Assembly: GCA_023438885.1 (NCBI GenBank)
Contig: JAEXPS010000236.1
Location: 1 to 12,899 of the forward strand
Reading direction: 5' to 3'
Origin: Actinomycetes bacterium
GTDB lineage: Bacteria > Actinomycetota > Actinomycetes > Actinomycetales > Cellulomonadaceae
DNA: 12,899 bases
Under the pieces are notes generated by a model. It was not told the DNA's origin, searched no databases, and worked only from the letters and a program-made list of their open reading frames with translations. Positions 1 through 7,714 of the stretch are shown here, in pieces. The stretch's first letter is position 1, and each line of letters begins with the position of its first letter. The position numbers and the translations under genes are program-made.

Positions 1-3000
1 GTCCGGCTGGGTGGCCTCGTCGCGCCGATCGCGCCGGGCCTCGTCGTGCCCGCGGCCCGGCGCGTGCTGCGGCGCATGGTGCGGCACCTGCTGATCGACG
101 CCGACGACCCCGGGCTCACCCGCGGTCTGGCGCGCGTGCGCGCGCTCGGAGCCCGGCCCAACGTCAACCTGCTCGGCGAGGCCGTGCTCGGCCCGCGCGA
201 GGCCCGCAGCCGCCTCGACGGCACCGCCCGACTCCTGGCGCGCGACGACGTGGACTACGTCTCCATCAAGGTCTCCGCGACCGTGCCACCGCACGCGCCG
301 TGGGCGTTCGACGAAGCGGTGGCGGACATCGCCGCCGCCCTGACGCCCCTGTTCCAGCGAGCGGCCGAGGCGACGCCGCACAAGCTCGTCAGCCTCGACA
401 TGGAGGAGTACAAGGACCTCGATCTGACGCTCGCGGTGTTCATGCGCGTCCTCGACGCGCCGGAGCTGCGCGATCTGGAGGCCGGCATCGTGCTCCAGGC
501 CTATCTGCCGGACGCCCTCGGGGCCTACCTGCGGCTGCGCGACTGGGCGCGCGCGCGGCGAGCCGGCGGCGGAGCCGGCATCAAGCTGCGCGTCGTGAAG
601 GGCGCCAACCTGCCGATGGAGCTGGTCGACGCCTCGATCCACGGGTGGCCGCTGGCGACGTGGCACACCAAGCGGGAGACCGACACGAACTACAAGCGCC
701 TGCTCGAGGTGGCGCTGCGCCCCGAGAACGCCGCCGACGTCCGGGTCGGCGTCGCCGGCCACAACCTGTTCGACCAGGCGTGGGCGCAGCTGCTGGCGCG
801 CTCCCGCGGCGTGGCGGACCGGGTCGACGTCGAGATGCTGCTCGGCATGGCGCCGGCCCAGGCGGAGGCCGTGCGGCGGGACGTCGGCAACCTGCTGCTG
901 TACACCCCGGTGGTCGCGGCCGCCGACGTCGACTCCGCGATCGCCTACCTGGTCCGACGGCTGGAGGAGGGCGCCAGCGCGGAGAACTTCATGTCCGCGG
1001 TCTTCGAGCTCGCGTCCGACGAGGCACTGTTCGCCCGCGAGCTGGGTCGGTTCCGCGACTCGCTGGCAGGGCTCGACGACGACACGGTGCCCACCCCGCA
1101 CCGACTCCCGGTCGCCGCGGAGCCACTGCCGACCGCCGAGTTCCACAACGCACCGGACACCGATCCCTCGGTCGCGACCAACCGCGCGTGGGTCCGGTCC
1201 GCGCTCGCCCGCGCGCAGTCCTCACGGCTGGGCGTCGCCGAGGTCGCCGCGGCCACGGTGTCCGACGAGACAGGGTTGGCCGCGGTCCTCGACACGGCGA
1301 CGGCGGCGGCGGCCGGCTGGGCGGCCCTCGGCGCGGCTGGCCGGGCGCAGATCCTCCACCGAGCCGGGGCGGCGCTGGAGGCCGCACGCGCCGACCTCAT
1401 CGAGGTGATGGCCGCCGAGGCGGGCAAGACGGCCGACCAGGGCGACCCGGAGGTCAGCGAGGCGGTCGACTTCGCGCACTACTACGCGCACCGGGCGCTG
1501 GAGACCGAGCGGCTCGACGGGGCGGTGTACGTGCCACGGGCGGTCACCCTCGTCGTGCCGCCGTGGAACTTCCCCCTCGCCATCCCCGCCGGCTCCACGC
1601 TCGCGGCACTGGCCAGCGGCTCCGCGACCGTGCTCAAGCCGTCCCGGCGCACCGCGCGCACCGCAGCGCTGCTGGCCGCCGCGCTGTGGTCCGCCGGCGT
1701 CCCCAGGGACGTGCTCCAGCTCGTCTGCCTCCACGACCCGGCCCTCGGCAGCCGGCTCGTCGCCGACCTGCGCGTGGACCAGGTGATCCTCACCGGGGGC
1801 TACGAGACCGCGGAGGCCTTCCGCACGCTGCGGCCCGGGCTGCGCCTGCTCGCCGAGACCAGCGGCAAGAACGCGATCGTCGTCACCCCGAGCGCCGACC
1901 TCGACCTCGCCGCGCGGGACATCGCCGCCAGCGCCTTCGGGCACGCGGGGCAGAAGTGCTCGGCCGCGTCGCTCGCGATCCTCGTCGGCTCCGTCGCCAC
2001 CTCGGCGCGGTTCCGGGACCAGCTGCTGGACGCGGTGGACGCCCTCACGGTCGGCGAGGCGTGGGATCCGGCCACCCGCATGGGGCCGGTGATCGCCCCG
2101 GCGGAGGGCAAGCTCTTGCGCGCCCTGACCCGGCTGGCACCCGGTGAGCGGTGGGCGCGCGAGCCGCGCCGCCTCGACGAGGAGGGTCGTCTCTGGACAC
2201 CGGGTGTCAAGACCGTGCAGCCGGGGTCCGAGTTCCACCTGACCGAGTACTTCGGGCCCGTGCTCGGCATCCTCACCGCACGCACGCTCGACGAGGCGAT
2301 CGACCTGGCGAACGCCCCCGCCTTCGGCCTGACCGCCGGCCTGCACTCGCTGGACCGCGACGAGATCGCCACCTGGGTGGACCGGGTCGAGGCAGGCAAC
2401 CTCTACGTGAACCGCGGCATCACCGGGGCGATCGTGCGCCGCCAGCCGTTCGGCGGATGGAAGCGCTCGGTCGTCGGGCCCGGGGCCAAGGCGGGCGGAC
2501 CCAGCTACGTCCTCGGTCTGGGCTCGGTGCGCCGGTCACCCGCGACCGCGGCGGCCGCCGAGCGCCCGATCGCCCCCGTCGCGGCGCTGGTCGCCGCCTT
2601 CGGCGGCGGGCCGTTCCTGGCCCGGAGCGCCGCGAGCGACGCCGCCGCCTGGCGGGACGAGTACGGCGTGGTCCGCGACGTGTCGCACCTGACCGCCGAG
2701 CGCAACGCCTTCCGGTACCGCCCGGCGCCGGTGACCGTGCGCGCCGAGGCCGACGCACCCTGGGACGGCGTGGCCCGGGTGCTGATCGCCGGCCTGGCCG
2801 CTCGCGCCCCGGTGACACTGTCGGCCGCCGAGCCGCCCACGGTGCCGCAGCAGGCGGCCCTGCGGGCGGCAGGCATCGGCGTGCTCGTCGAGCCGCAGGA
2901 GGAGTGGCACCGGCGTGCGGCCGGCCTGCGCGACGCCCGCGTGCGCCTCGTCGGCGGCAGCGCCGAGGAGCTGCTCGGTGCGGCCGCCGGCCGTCCCCCC

Positions 3001-3138
3001 CTCACCGTCTACGGCGAGGAAGTGACGGAGTGCAGCCGCGTCGAGCTGCTGCCGTTCCTGCGCGAGCAGGCGATCGCGATCACCGCTCACCGCTTCGGCA
3101 CGCCGAGCCACCTCGTGGACGCCGTGCCGCTGGGTTGA
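1..3138 (+). CDS. putA: Bifunctional proline dehydrogenase / L-glutamate-gamma-semialdehyde dehydrogenase, 5'-partial
   Basis: Oxidises proline to glutamate in two steps: an FAD proline dehydrogenase, then an NAD-dependent aldehyde dehydrogenase (ALDH). The frame is open from base 1, so the start lies upstream; a GTG at 46 is internal. Numbering residues from 46, the proline dehydrogenase barrel covers about 1-330 (LRVVKGANLP, AGHNLFDQA, EMLLGMAP). The ALDH domain covers about 380-850, with PPWNFPLAIP, general-base Glu604 (LAETSGKN) and nucleophile Cys638 (GQKCSA). A C-terminal ALDH-like tail of about 180 residues follows and ends in the motif ITAHRFGTPSHLV, as in long actinobacterial PutA proteins of about 1,150 aa. 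About 100 N-terminal residues are probably missing. No ribbon-helix-helix repressor domain is visible, but that would sit upstream. It converges on the dehydrogenase gene at 3181. All key catalytic residues are intact. The family assignment is firm. Confidence 0.96.
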   Translation, partial: VRLGGLVAPIAPGLVVPAARRVLRRMVRHLLIDADDPGLTRGLARVRALGARPNVNLLGEAVLGPREARSRLDGTARLLARDDVDYVSIKVSATVPPHAPWAFDEAVADIAAALTPLFQRAAEATPHKLVSLDMEEYKDLDLTLAVFMRVLDAPELRDLEAGIVLQAYLPDALGAYLRLRDWARARRAGGGAGIKLRVVKGANLPMELVDASIHGWPLATWHTKRETDTNYKRLLEVALRPENAADVRVGVAGHNLFDQAWAQLLARSRGVADRVDVEMLLGMAPAQAEAVRRDVGNLLLYTPVVAAADVDSAIAYLVRRLEEGASAENFMSAVFELASDEALFARELGRFRDSLAGLDDDTVPTPHRLPVAAEPLPTAEFHNAPDTDPSVATNRAWVRSALARAQSSRLGVAEVAAATVSDETGLAAVLDTATAAAAGWAALGAAGRAQILHRAGAALEAARADLIEVMAAEAGKTADQGDPEVSEAVDFAHYYAHRALETERLDGAVYVPRAVTLVVPPWNFPLAIPAGSTLAALASGSATVLKPSRRTARTAALLAAALWSAGVPRDVLQLVCLHDPALGSRLVADLRVDQVILTGGYETAEAFRTLRPGLRLLAETSGKNAIVVTPSADLDLAARDIAASAFGHAGQKCSAASLAILVGSVATSARFRDQLLDAVDALTVGEAWDPATRMGPVIAPAEGKLLRALTRLAPGERWAREPRRLDEEGRLWTPGVKTVQPGSEFHLTEYFGPVLGILTARTLDEAIDLANAPAFGLTAGLHSLDRDEIATWVDRVEAGNLYVNRGITGAIVRRQPFGGWKRSVVGPGAKAGGPSYVLGLGSVRRSPATAAAAERPIAPVAALVAAFGGGPFLARSAASDAAAWRDEYGVVRDVSHLTAERNAFRYRPAPVTVRAEADAPWDGVARVLIAGLAARAPVTLSAAEPPTVPQQAALRAAGIGVLVEPQEEWHRRAAGLRDARVRLVGGSAEELLGAAAGRPPLTVYGEEVTECSRVELLPFLREQAIAITAHRFGTPSHLVDAVPLG

Positions 3139-3166
3139 GCAACCGACCCGCACCGGCCGCAGCGCC

Positions 3167-3194
3167 CCGGCAGCCGCCGGTCAGCGACTGACGG
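3167..3194. terminator. Possible bidirectional hairpin terminator between convergent genes
   Basis: The 42-base gap between convergent putA and the dehydrogenase gene contains CCGGC-AGCC-GCCGG (3167-3180). It is followed directly by GTCAG-CGA-CTGAC (3180-3192), which overlaps the dehydrogenase stop codon. Both are perfect 5-bp-stem hairpins. There is no U-tract, so a terminator role rests on position and stem alone. Confidence 0.3.
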
Positions 3195-4227
3195 ACGGGT
3201 CGATGACGACCTTCCCCGCCGAGCCGGCCGCGGCGGCGGCGAAAGCCGTCGCAGCCTCCTCCAGCGGATACACGGCGCTGACGATCTCGTCGCCCCGAAG
3301 GCCGCCGGTGGCGGCGATGGCGATCGCGGCCTCGATGTCCTCGGGCGTGTAGTTGGCGCAGCCCTGCACCCGCAGCTCCCAGTCCTGCACCGTCGGCAGG
3401 GGCACGACGCCGTCGCGGGGCGGGACCCCGACGATCAGCAACGTGCCGGCGCGGCGCAGCACCGAGACGGCCTGCCGGATCGACGGCTCGGTGCCGACGC
3501 AGTCGAAGACGATGTCGGCCTTGCCCCCGAGTGCACCGCCGACGGCGTCCTCGAAGGCCGGGTCGAACGCGTCCACGGCGGCGTCCGCGCCCAGTCGCAC
3601 CGCGCGGTCGCGCTTGCTGACCTCGGGGTCCGAGACGACGACCGTCGCGGCACCCGCCCGGCGCGCGGCGATCACGGAGAAGATCCCGATGGTCCCCGCA
3701 CCGATCACCACCACGCGGGCACCGGCGAGGTCGCCGGCGATCCGAGCCGCGTGCACCGGTGTCGCCAGGCACTCGACGAGCACGGCATCGACGTCCGACA
3801 CCTCGTCCGGCACCGGGAAGACGGCTCGGACCGGCGCGACGACGTACGGCGCCATCCCGCCCCGGAGCAGGCCCGAGGGGTCGCAGCCGATCCAGGCGAG
3901 GTTCTGACAGGCGTTGCTCCGACCGGCCAGGCAGTTGACGCACGCCCCGCAGTCGACGCTGGGCTTGATGACCGCCCGCAGCCCGACCAGGGCGGGGTCG
4001 ACCCCGGTGCCGACCTGGTCGACGACGGCGACCAGCTCGTGCCCGGGCACGTACGGAGGTGTGAGCAGGGGGTGGTGACCGGCGACCGCATGCGTGTCCG
4101 AGCCGCAGATGCCCGCCAGGACCACGCGGGCCCGGACCTCACCCGGACCGGGCGTCGGCACGGGCGAGTCCACGACGGTGACCTCGTCGAGACCTGCAAC
4201 CACCACTTGGCGCATCGTCGCGCTCAT
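3181..4227 (-). CDS. Zinc-dependent medium-chain alcohol/polyol dehydrogenase
   Basis: A 348-aa medium-chain dehydrogenase of the sorbitol / L-idonate 5-dehydrogenase / threonine dehydrogenase type, expected to oxidise a secondary alcohol of a polyol, aldonate or similar substrate in the cytoplasm. Catalytic zinc ligands are visible at Cys41, His63 and Glu64 (PGHE), with Glu152 in VECLA. The structural zinc lobe is Cys93, Cys96, Cys99 and Cys107. The Rossmann motif GAGTIG is at 176-181, and an acidic residue after the second strand (VVVSDPE) favours NAD over NADP. The ATG at 4227 is chosen because GGAGGAG (4239-4233) lies 5 bases upstream; Met5 is a less well placed alternative. It is divergent from the AraC-type regulator gene, a common arrangement for a regulator and its target. 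Length is normal and no key residue is missing. The exact substrate cannot be read from sequence. Confidence 0.88.
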   Translation of the reverse strand: MSATMRQVVVAGLDEVTVVDSPVPTPGPGEVRARVVLAGICGSDTHAVAGHHPLLTPPYVPGHELVAVVDQVGTGVDPALVGLRAVIKPSVDCGACVNCLAGRSNACQNLAWIGCDPSGLLRGGMAPYVVAPVRAVFPVPDEVSDVDAVLVECLATPVHAARIAGDLAGARVVVIGAGTIGIFSVIAARRAGAATVVVSDPEVSKRDRAVRLGADAAVDAFDPAFEDAVGGALGGKADIVFDCVGTEPSIRQAVSVLRRAGTLLIVGVPPRDGVVPLPTVQDWELRVQGCANYTPEDIEAAIAIAATGGLRGDEIVSAVYPLEEAATAFAAAAAGSAGKVVIDPSVSR

Positions 4228-4389
4228 CTCTTCTCCTCCAGCTCACGTCACCGGCCAGGTTCCCGGGACTCCCGATCCTCGGTTGGCACGGGAGCCGACG
4301 CATCGCTGCAGGATGCTCAGTTCTGGTACTTTCATGCGACACTGCGCCCCGACCGCACGCCGGATGGTGACACGACGGTGGATCAGAGC
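4228..4389. promoter_or_regulatory. Divergent intergenic region with an imperfect inverted repeat
   Basis: The 162 bases between the divergent dehydrogenase and AraC-family genes must hold both promoters. An inverted repeat GCATC-N7-GATGC lies at 4300-4316 around a CTGCAG core (4306-4311), and is a possible regulator site. TTGGCA at 4283-4288 resembles a -35 box, but I find no convincing -10 at 16-18 bases. Only the strong ribosome binding site of the dehydrogenase gene (4233-4239) is clear. Confidence 0.35.
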
Positions 4390-5295
4390 ATGCGTACCGC
4401 GTCGACGTCTCGCGCAGAGAAGCTGCTGCGTCGACGGGCCGTACGGGAAGTGATCGCCGCCGACCCCGCGTCGTCGTTCCGGTTCTACGTGCACGACGAC
4501 CCGCACCCGTTCGCGAGCTGGAACTACCACCCCGAGTACGAGGTGCACCTCGTCCTGAAGTCCACGGGACGCTACGTGGTCGGGGACACCGTCGGCTCCT
4601 ACGCACCCGGCCAGCTGACGCTCGTCGGGCCCAACCTGCCGCACCACTGGATCGCCGACCGCGCGTCCGACGAGCGGCTCGCGGATGCGCACGCGGTGCT
4701 GCACTTCACGGACGAGTGGGTGCGCGCATGCCAGGCCACGATGCCCGAGCTCCATGCGCTGGACCCGCTGCTCGCCGTGTCGGCACACGGCCTGGAGTTC
4801 CGGGGCGAGACGGCGGCCCGTGCCGCGGCCGCCATGCTGGCGGTGCGCGACGCCGACGGCGGGATGGCGCGTCTTGTGCAGGTGATGGGGCTGCTCGGCG
4901 TCTTCGCGGCCGCGCCGGACGAGGACGTGGAGATCATCGTCCCGAGCAGGCTTCCCGCCGTCCACAGCGGGGCGAGCTCGGACCTCATCGGCGAGGCGAT
5001 CGACTACATCCTCGAGAACCTCACGAGTGGCGTCGGGCTCCACGAGGCGGCGAGGCGCGCGGCGATGAGCGACTCGGCGTTCTCCCGCTACTTCAAGGCC
5101 GGGGCAGGCCAGACCTTCACCGACATGGTTCGCCAGCTCCGGCTGACGCAGGCCTGCCGTCTTCTCGAGGGCACCCGAGAGCCGGTGGCGTCCATCGCCG
5201 CCCAGGTCGGCTACGCCAACCTGTCGAACTTCAACCGCCAGTTCCTGCGGGCGTACGGCAAGACGCCGCGCCGGTACCGGGCGGAGTCCGCCTGA
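4390..5295 (+). CDS. AraC-family transcriptional regulator with N-terminal cupin sensor domain
   Basis: A 301-aa ligand-responsive DNA-binding regulator. The N-terminal cupin-like sensor is at about 28-110, with the metal-cupin-style patch HPEYEVH at 48-54 and PNLPHHW at 81-87. The C-terminal double helix-turn-helix is at about 197-297. Its first helix pair includes LHEAARRAAMSDSAFSRYFK, and the second ends in the family signature VGYANLSNFNRQFLRAYGKTP. The frame stays open far upstream, but that part overlaps the dehydrogenase gene antisense and is not protein-like. ATG 4390 is preferred, with GGTGGA about 7 bases upstream; GTG 4378, four codons earlier, is possible. It is divergent from the dehydrogenase gene, its most likely target, and ends 2 bases from the convergent LacI gene. 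The ligand is unknown; cupin AraC proteins typically sense sugars or small organics. Confidence 0.92.
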   Translation: MRTASTSRAEKLLRRRAVREVIAADPASSFRFYVHDDPHPFASWNYHPEYEVHLVLKSTGRYVVGDTVGSYAPGQLTLVGPNLPHHWIADRASDERLADAHAVLHFTDEWVRACQATMPELHALDPLLAVSAHGLEFRGETAARAAAAMLAVRDADGGMARLVQVMGLLGVFAAAPDEDVEIIVPSRLPAVHSGASSDLIGEAIDYILENLTSGVGLHEAARRAAMSDSAFSRYFKAGAGQTFTDMVRQLRLTQACRLLEGTREPVASIAAQVGYANLSNFNRQFLRAYGKTPRRYRAESA

Positions 5296-5297
5296 GG

Positions 5298-6356
5298 TCA
5301 GCCGGCGGCGCGCGGCACCGGGCCCGTCGACGCGCGGACGACGAGACGGGGCGCGGGGTCGCTGATGACCACCTCGGGCGGCTTCCCGGTCTCGAGGTGC
5401 GCGACGAGCTGGAGGACGGAGCGCCGGCCGAGCTCGAACAGGGGCAGTGCGACGGTGGTGAGCGGCGGGTTGAGGTACTCCGCGAACCACGGGTCGTGCA
5501 GTCCGACCACCGACACCTGGTCCGGCACCCGGACCCCGTCCTCGGCCAGTGCGGCGAGCACTCCGAGCGCCGAGACGGAGGAGCCGACGACGTAGGCGCT
5601 CGCATCCGCACCCCCACGCCTCGCCTGCTGAACGGCGCGGAACCCGTCCTCGGCCTGCCATCCGCCCTGGACGATCTGCCGGGGGTGCACCGGCAGGCTC
5701 GCGGCGGCGAGCGCGCTCTCGACACCGTGCCGACGAGCGTCGGACGCCGCACCGGGCGCGCCGGCGACGAAGGCGATCTCGCGGTGCCCCAGCTCGACCA
5801 GGTGGTCCGTGGCGAGCCGCGCCGCCGCCTCGTCCTGCAGCCGAACGCCTGATGCCGCACCGGTCCCGGCGCTGTTGACGATGACGCTCGGGACCAACGC
5901 CGAGTAGGGCTCGAGCGTGTGCGCGCCCGGCCCGAAGCCCCCTTGGAGCAGCAGGCCGTCGACGCGCCCCGACTTGATCAGGCCGGCGAGGAACGTCTCG
6001 TCCTTCTCCACCTCGGCCGCATCGGCGATCAGCAGGCCGAAGCCGAGCTCGGCGGCAGCCTGCTCCGCGCCGTGGACCACGTCGGTGAACACAGGGTTGG
6101 TCACGCGGTCGAGGACGAGGCCGATGACGTTCGACCGGCTGCGCCGCAGCGAGGCCGCGGCGGAGTTGGGCACGTAGTCGAGGTCGCGGGCGGCGTCGAG
6201 GACGGCCTGGCGCGTCTGCGGACGCACCGTGAGCGTGGGGTCGCGGTTCAGCAGACGAGAGACGAGGCCCTCCGAGACCCCCGCCCGGGCCGCGACGTCG
6301 CTGATCCGCGCCCGTCTGAGCGGACGGGGCCGGCCGTCGCCGTGCGCCTCTGCCAC
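5298..6356 (-). CDS. LacI-family transcriptional repressor
   Basis: A 352-aa repressor. The N-terminal helix-turn-helix is at about 18-37 (ISDVAARAGVSEGLVSRLLN). The hinge segment is near 60-72 (DYVPNSAAASLRR). A periplasmic-binding-protein-like sugar sensor covers about 77-345, including the family motif PPLTTVALPLFELGRRSV. I chose GTG 6356 because GAGGAGG (6368-6362) sits 5 bases upstream. The longest frame would start at ATG 6419, but that codon lies inside the palindromic operator and has no ribosome binding site. The gene is divergent from the two-gene unknown operon at 6441, and a perfect palindrome lies between them. It therefore most likely represses that operon and possibly itself. 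It may also control the facing - strand operon, but that operon's promoter is outside the window. The inducer is presumably a sugar or polyol. Confidence 0.93.
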   Translation of the reverse strand: MAEAHGDGRPRPLRRARISDVAARAGVSEGLVSRLLNRDPTLTVRPQTRQAVLDAARDLDYVPNSAAASLRRSRSNVIGLVLDRVTNPVFTDVVHGAEQAAAELGFGLLIADAAEVEKDETFLAGLIKSGRVDGLLLQGGFGPGAHTLEPYSALVPSVIVNSAGTGAASGVRLQDEAAARLATDHLVELGHREIAFVAGAPGAASDARRHGVESALAAASLPVHPRQIVQGGWQAEDGFRAVQQARRGGADASAYVVGSSVSALGVLAALAEDGVRVPDQVSVVGLHDPWFAEYLNPPLTTVALPLFELGRRSVLQLVAHLETGKPPEVVISDPAPRLVVRASTGPVPRAAG

Positions 6357-6375
6357 CTCGGCCTCCTCGCGGGCT

Positions 6376-6404
6376 TTGACACCTGGACTGTCGGACCGTA
6401 ACGT
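6376..6404 (+). promoter_or_regulatory. Sigma-70-type promoter for the two-gene + operon
   Basis: TTGACA at 6376-6381 is a perfect -35 box. It is followed by a 17-base spacer and TAACGT at 6399-6404, which keeps the T-A-n-n-n-T pattern of a -10 box. Transcription would begin near 6411, inside the palindrome that starts 3 bases after the -10, leaving a leader of about 30 bases before the TTG start at 6441. This is the clearest promoter in the window. Confidence 0.72.
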
Positions 6405-6406
6405 AC

Positions 6407-6426
6407 CCGGTAAATCCATTTACCGG
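6407..6426. promoter_or_regulatory. Palindromic operator, probable LacI-family repressor binding site
   Basis: A perfect inverted repeat of two 9-base arms, CCGGTAAAT and ATTTACCGG, separated by CC. It is AT-rich in a very GC-rich window, directly follows the -10 box, and covers the predicted transcription start. It also lies about 50 bases upstream of the start of the divergent LacI-family gene. Size, symmetry and position match LacI-family operators, although the centre is CC/GG rather than the usual CG. Repression by blocking initiation, and autoregulation, are inferred. Confidence 0.78.
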
Positions 6427-6440
6427 CGGGAGCGACGGCG

Positions 6441-7376
6441 TTGATCGGTTATGGGCGCGGCCTCGAGAAGTTCAACCCCTTGGAGAAGGTCCTCGTCTAC
6501 GACGACTTCGACCTCGGCCTCAACGGCTGGCTGGACCTGACGCCGAACTTCGTCCACGAGCGCTACCAGTCGCAGCCCTCGCAGGTCGACCTCGGCTCCT
6601 GGGGTCCGTCGATGCTCAGCGCCGCACCCATGCGGTTCGCCGCGTCGCACGGGTCGATGGAAGGTACCTACTCGCTGAAGCTGGCCACGCGTCCGAAGGC
6701 GCGGGCCTACGAGCTGCCACCCGCCGACGGCGGCATGAGCACCGTCATCAAGAGGCTCTCGCGAGTCAACGCCGACCACCGCTACCTCCAGCTCGAGGCC
6801 TGGTACTCGTACACACCTGCGCAGGACCGTTGGGGCAAGGGCGAGGAGGACATCCGCGCCTTCGGCATGTGGTTCGACGTCCAGGACGCCGAGTACCGCT
6901 GGCAGCCCGGTGTCCGCTACGTCAACTCGGTCAACGGCACCAAGGTGAAGCGGTGGCAGTACTTCCGCGTCGCGGAGGGCGTGACGCGCGAGCAGTGGTC
7001 CGGCAGCCCCGAGGGCTGGGAGGCCCCCGGGATCGACGCGATCTGGTGCGGCCGGCGCTACTCCGACGGCTCGGCGGACGGGTTCCAGTGGGTCCCCGGC
7101 GGCGAGCAGCCCCTCGTCTACAACGAGAGTCCCGACAAGCTCAACTGGCTGTACATGCGGATGCTCGTCGACCTCGAGACGCGGCAGTACGTCGAGTTCC
7201 AGAGCATGGATCGCACCTTCGACCTGCGCGGTACGGCGACGACCCCCGCGCCGACGTACGACGGCATCACGGGGCTGATCAACCCGGTCTTCTTCATCGA
7301 GACCGACACCGACCGCAGTGTCTTCATGTACCTCGACTCCGTGGTCTACTCCACCGGCCGCCGGACCAAGGCCTGA
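6441..7376 (+). CDS. Protein of unknown function, 311 aa, large member of a duplicated two-gene module (copy 1)
   Basis: I do not recognise a characterised family. It aligns end to end with the protein at 10508-11437, about 60% identical by eye. Shared blocks are YDDFD/NGWLDLTPN (20-36), SHGSM.GTYSLKL (69-81), EAWYSYTP.QDR.GKGEEDIRA (119-140), FDVQD (145-149), PGVRYVNS (156-163), YNESPDKLNWLYMR (227-240) and INP.FFIETDT.RSV (280-294). The alternating aromatic and polar pattern suggests a beta-rich, jelly-roll-like fold, which is an inference. There is no signal peptide or membrane segment, so it is probably cytoplasmic. The TTG start at 6441 is supported by GGGAG (6428-6432) 8 bases upstream and by alignment with the paralogue's N-terminus. 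It is the first gene of a LacI-controlled operon, and the ribosome binding site of the next gene overlaps its stop codon. The context suggests carbohydrate metabolism; the activity is unknown. Confidence 0.85.
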   Translation: MIGYGRGLEKFNPLEKVLVYDDFDLGLNGWLDLTPNFVHERYQSQPSQVDLGSWGPSMLSAAPMRFAASHGSMEGTYSLKLATRPKARAYELPPADGGMSTVIKRLSRVNADHRYLQLEAWYSYTPAQDRWGKGEEDIRAFGMWFDVQDAEYRWQPGVRYVNSVNGTKVKRWQYFRVAEGVTREQWSGSPEGWEAPGIDAIWCGRRYSDGSADGFQWVPGGEQPLVYNESPDKLNWLYMRMLVDLETRQYVEFQSMDRTFDLRGTATTPAPTYDGITGLINPVFFIETDTDRSVFMYLDSVVYSTGRRTKA

Positions 7377-7387
7377 AGGGAACGACG

Positions 7388-7714
7388 ATGCTCACGTCCG
7401 CCACCACGCTGGTCGAGCGCCGACCCGTCGTCACCGGTCCGTACGGCACCCACCCGTACGAGGCAGGCTGGGCCCGCGAGGCGCTGTTCTTCGTCCGCAC
7501 CGAGGGGCCGCACCCCGAGCTGACCGTGCAGCCGCAGGTCTCCCCCGACGGTGTCGACTGGCTCGACTGGGGCTCGCCGGTGACGCTCACGTCCGACCGG
7601 GACCTCGTCGCCGTCGGGATCGCGCAGTTCGGCACGTGGATCCGGGTGCTGCTCACGGGGGCGGCACCGCAGTCCCCGGCGACCGTGCTGGTGCACCTCG
7701 CGCTCAAGGGCTGA
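7388..7714 (+). CDS. Small predicted all-beta protein, 108 aa, partner of the 311-aa protein (copy 1)
   Basis: Function unknown. It is paralogous over its whole length to the 107-aa protein at 10151-10474, roughly half identical by eye. Shared landmarks are PYEAGWA (23-29), FFV (34-36), VSPDGV.W (51-58), AQFG.W.R (79-86), TGA (90-92) and the extreme C-terminus VLVHL.LKG (100-108). Short alternating hydrophobic strands and the SPDG turn suggest a compact beta sandwich resembling small carbohydrate-binding or structural beta domains, but this is inference. It has no signal peptide. ATG 7388 is supported by GAAGGGA (7375-7381) 6 bases upstream, overlapping the preceding stop, so the two genes are almost certainly co-transcribed. 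Constant pairing with the large protein suggests a two-subunit complex. It ends 15 bases from the convergent kinase gene. Confidence 0.85.
   Translation: MLTSATTLVERRPVVTGPYGTHPYEAGWAREALFFVRTEGPHPELTVQPQVSPDGVDWLDWGSPVTLTSDRDLVAVGIAQFGTWIRVLLTGAAPQSPATVLVHLALKG

Noticed and set aside
300..2346. Long Arg/Gly/Pro-rich frames on both strands inside putA (for example 300-2147 + and 2346-1222 -)
   Set aside because: They overlap a clearly conserved gene, have low-complexity composition and no family motifs. Such shadow frames are expected at this GC content.
4283..4317. Promoter for the AraC-family gene based on TTGGCA
   Set aside because: No acceptable -10 box at 16-18 bases; the nearest candidate is about 23 bases away.
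3751..4389. N-terminal extension of the AraC-family reading frame
   Set aside because: It overlaps the dehydrogenase gene antisense and the intergenic region, has no protein-like features, and ATG 4390 gives a normal-length regulator.
4243..5661. 472-aa - strand frame antisense to the AraC gene
   Set aside because: Composition is Arg/Gly/His-rich with no recognisable domain. The + strand has a full AraC signature, so this is a shadow.
6357..6426. Defined promoter for the LacI-family gene on the - strand
   Set aside because: TACGTT could be a -10, but the bases 17 upstream (CGCCGG) do not resemble a -35, so I did not annotate it.
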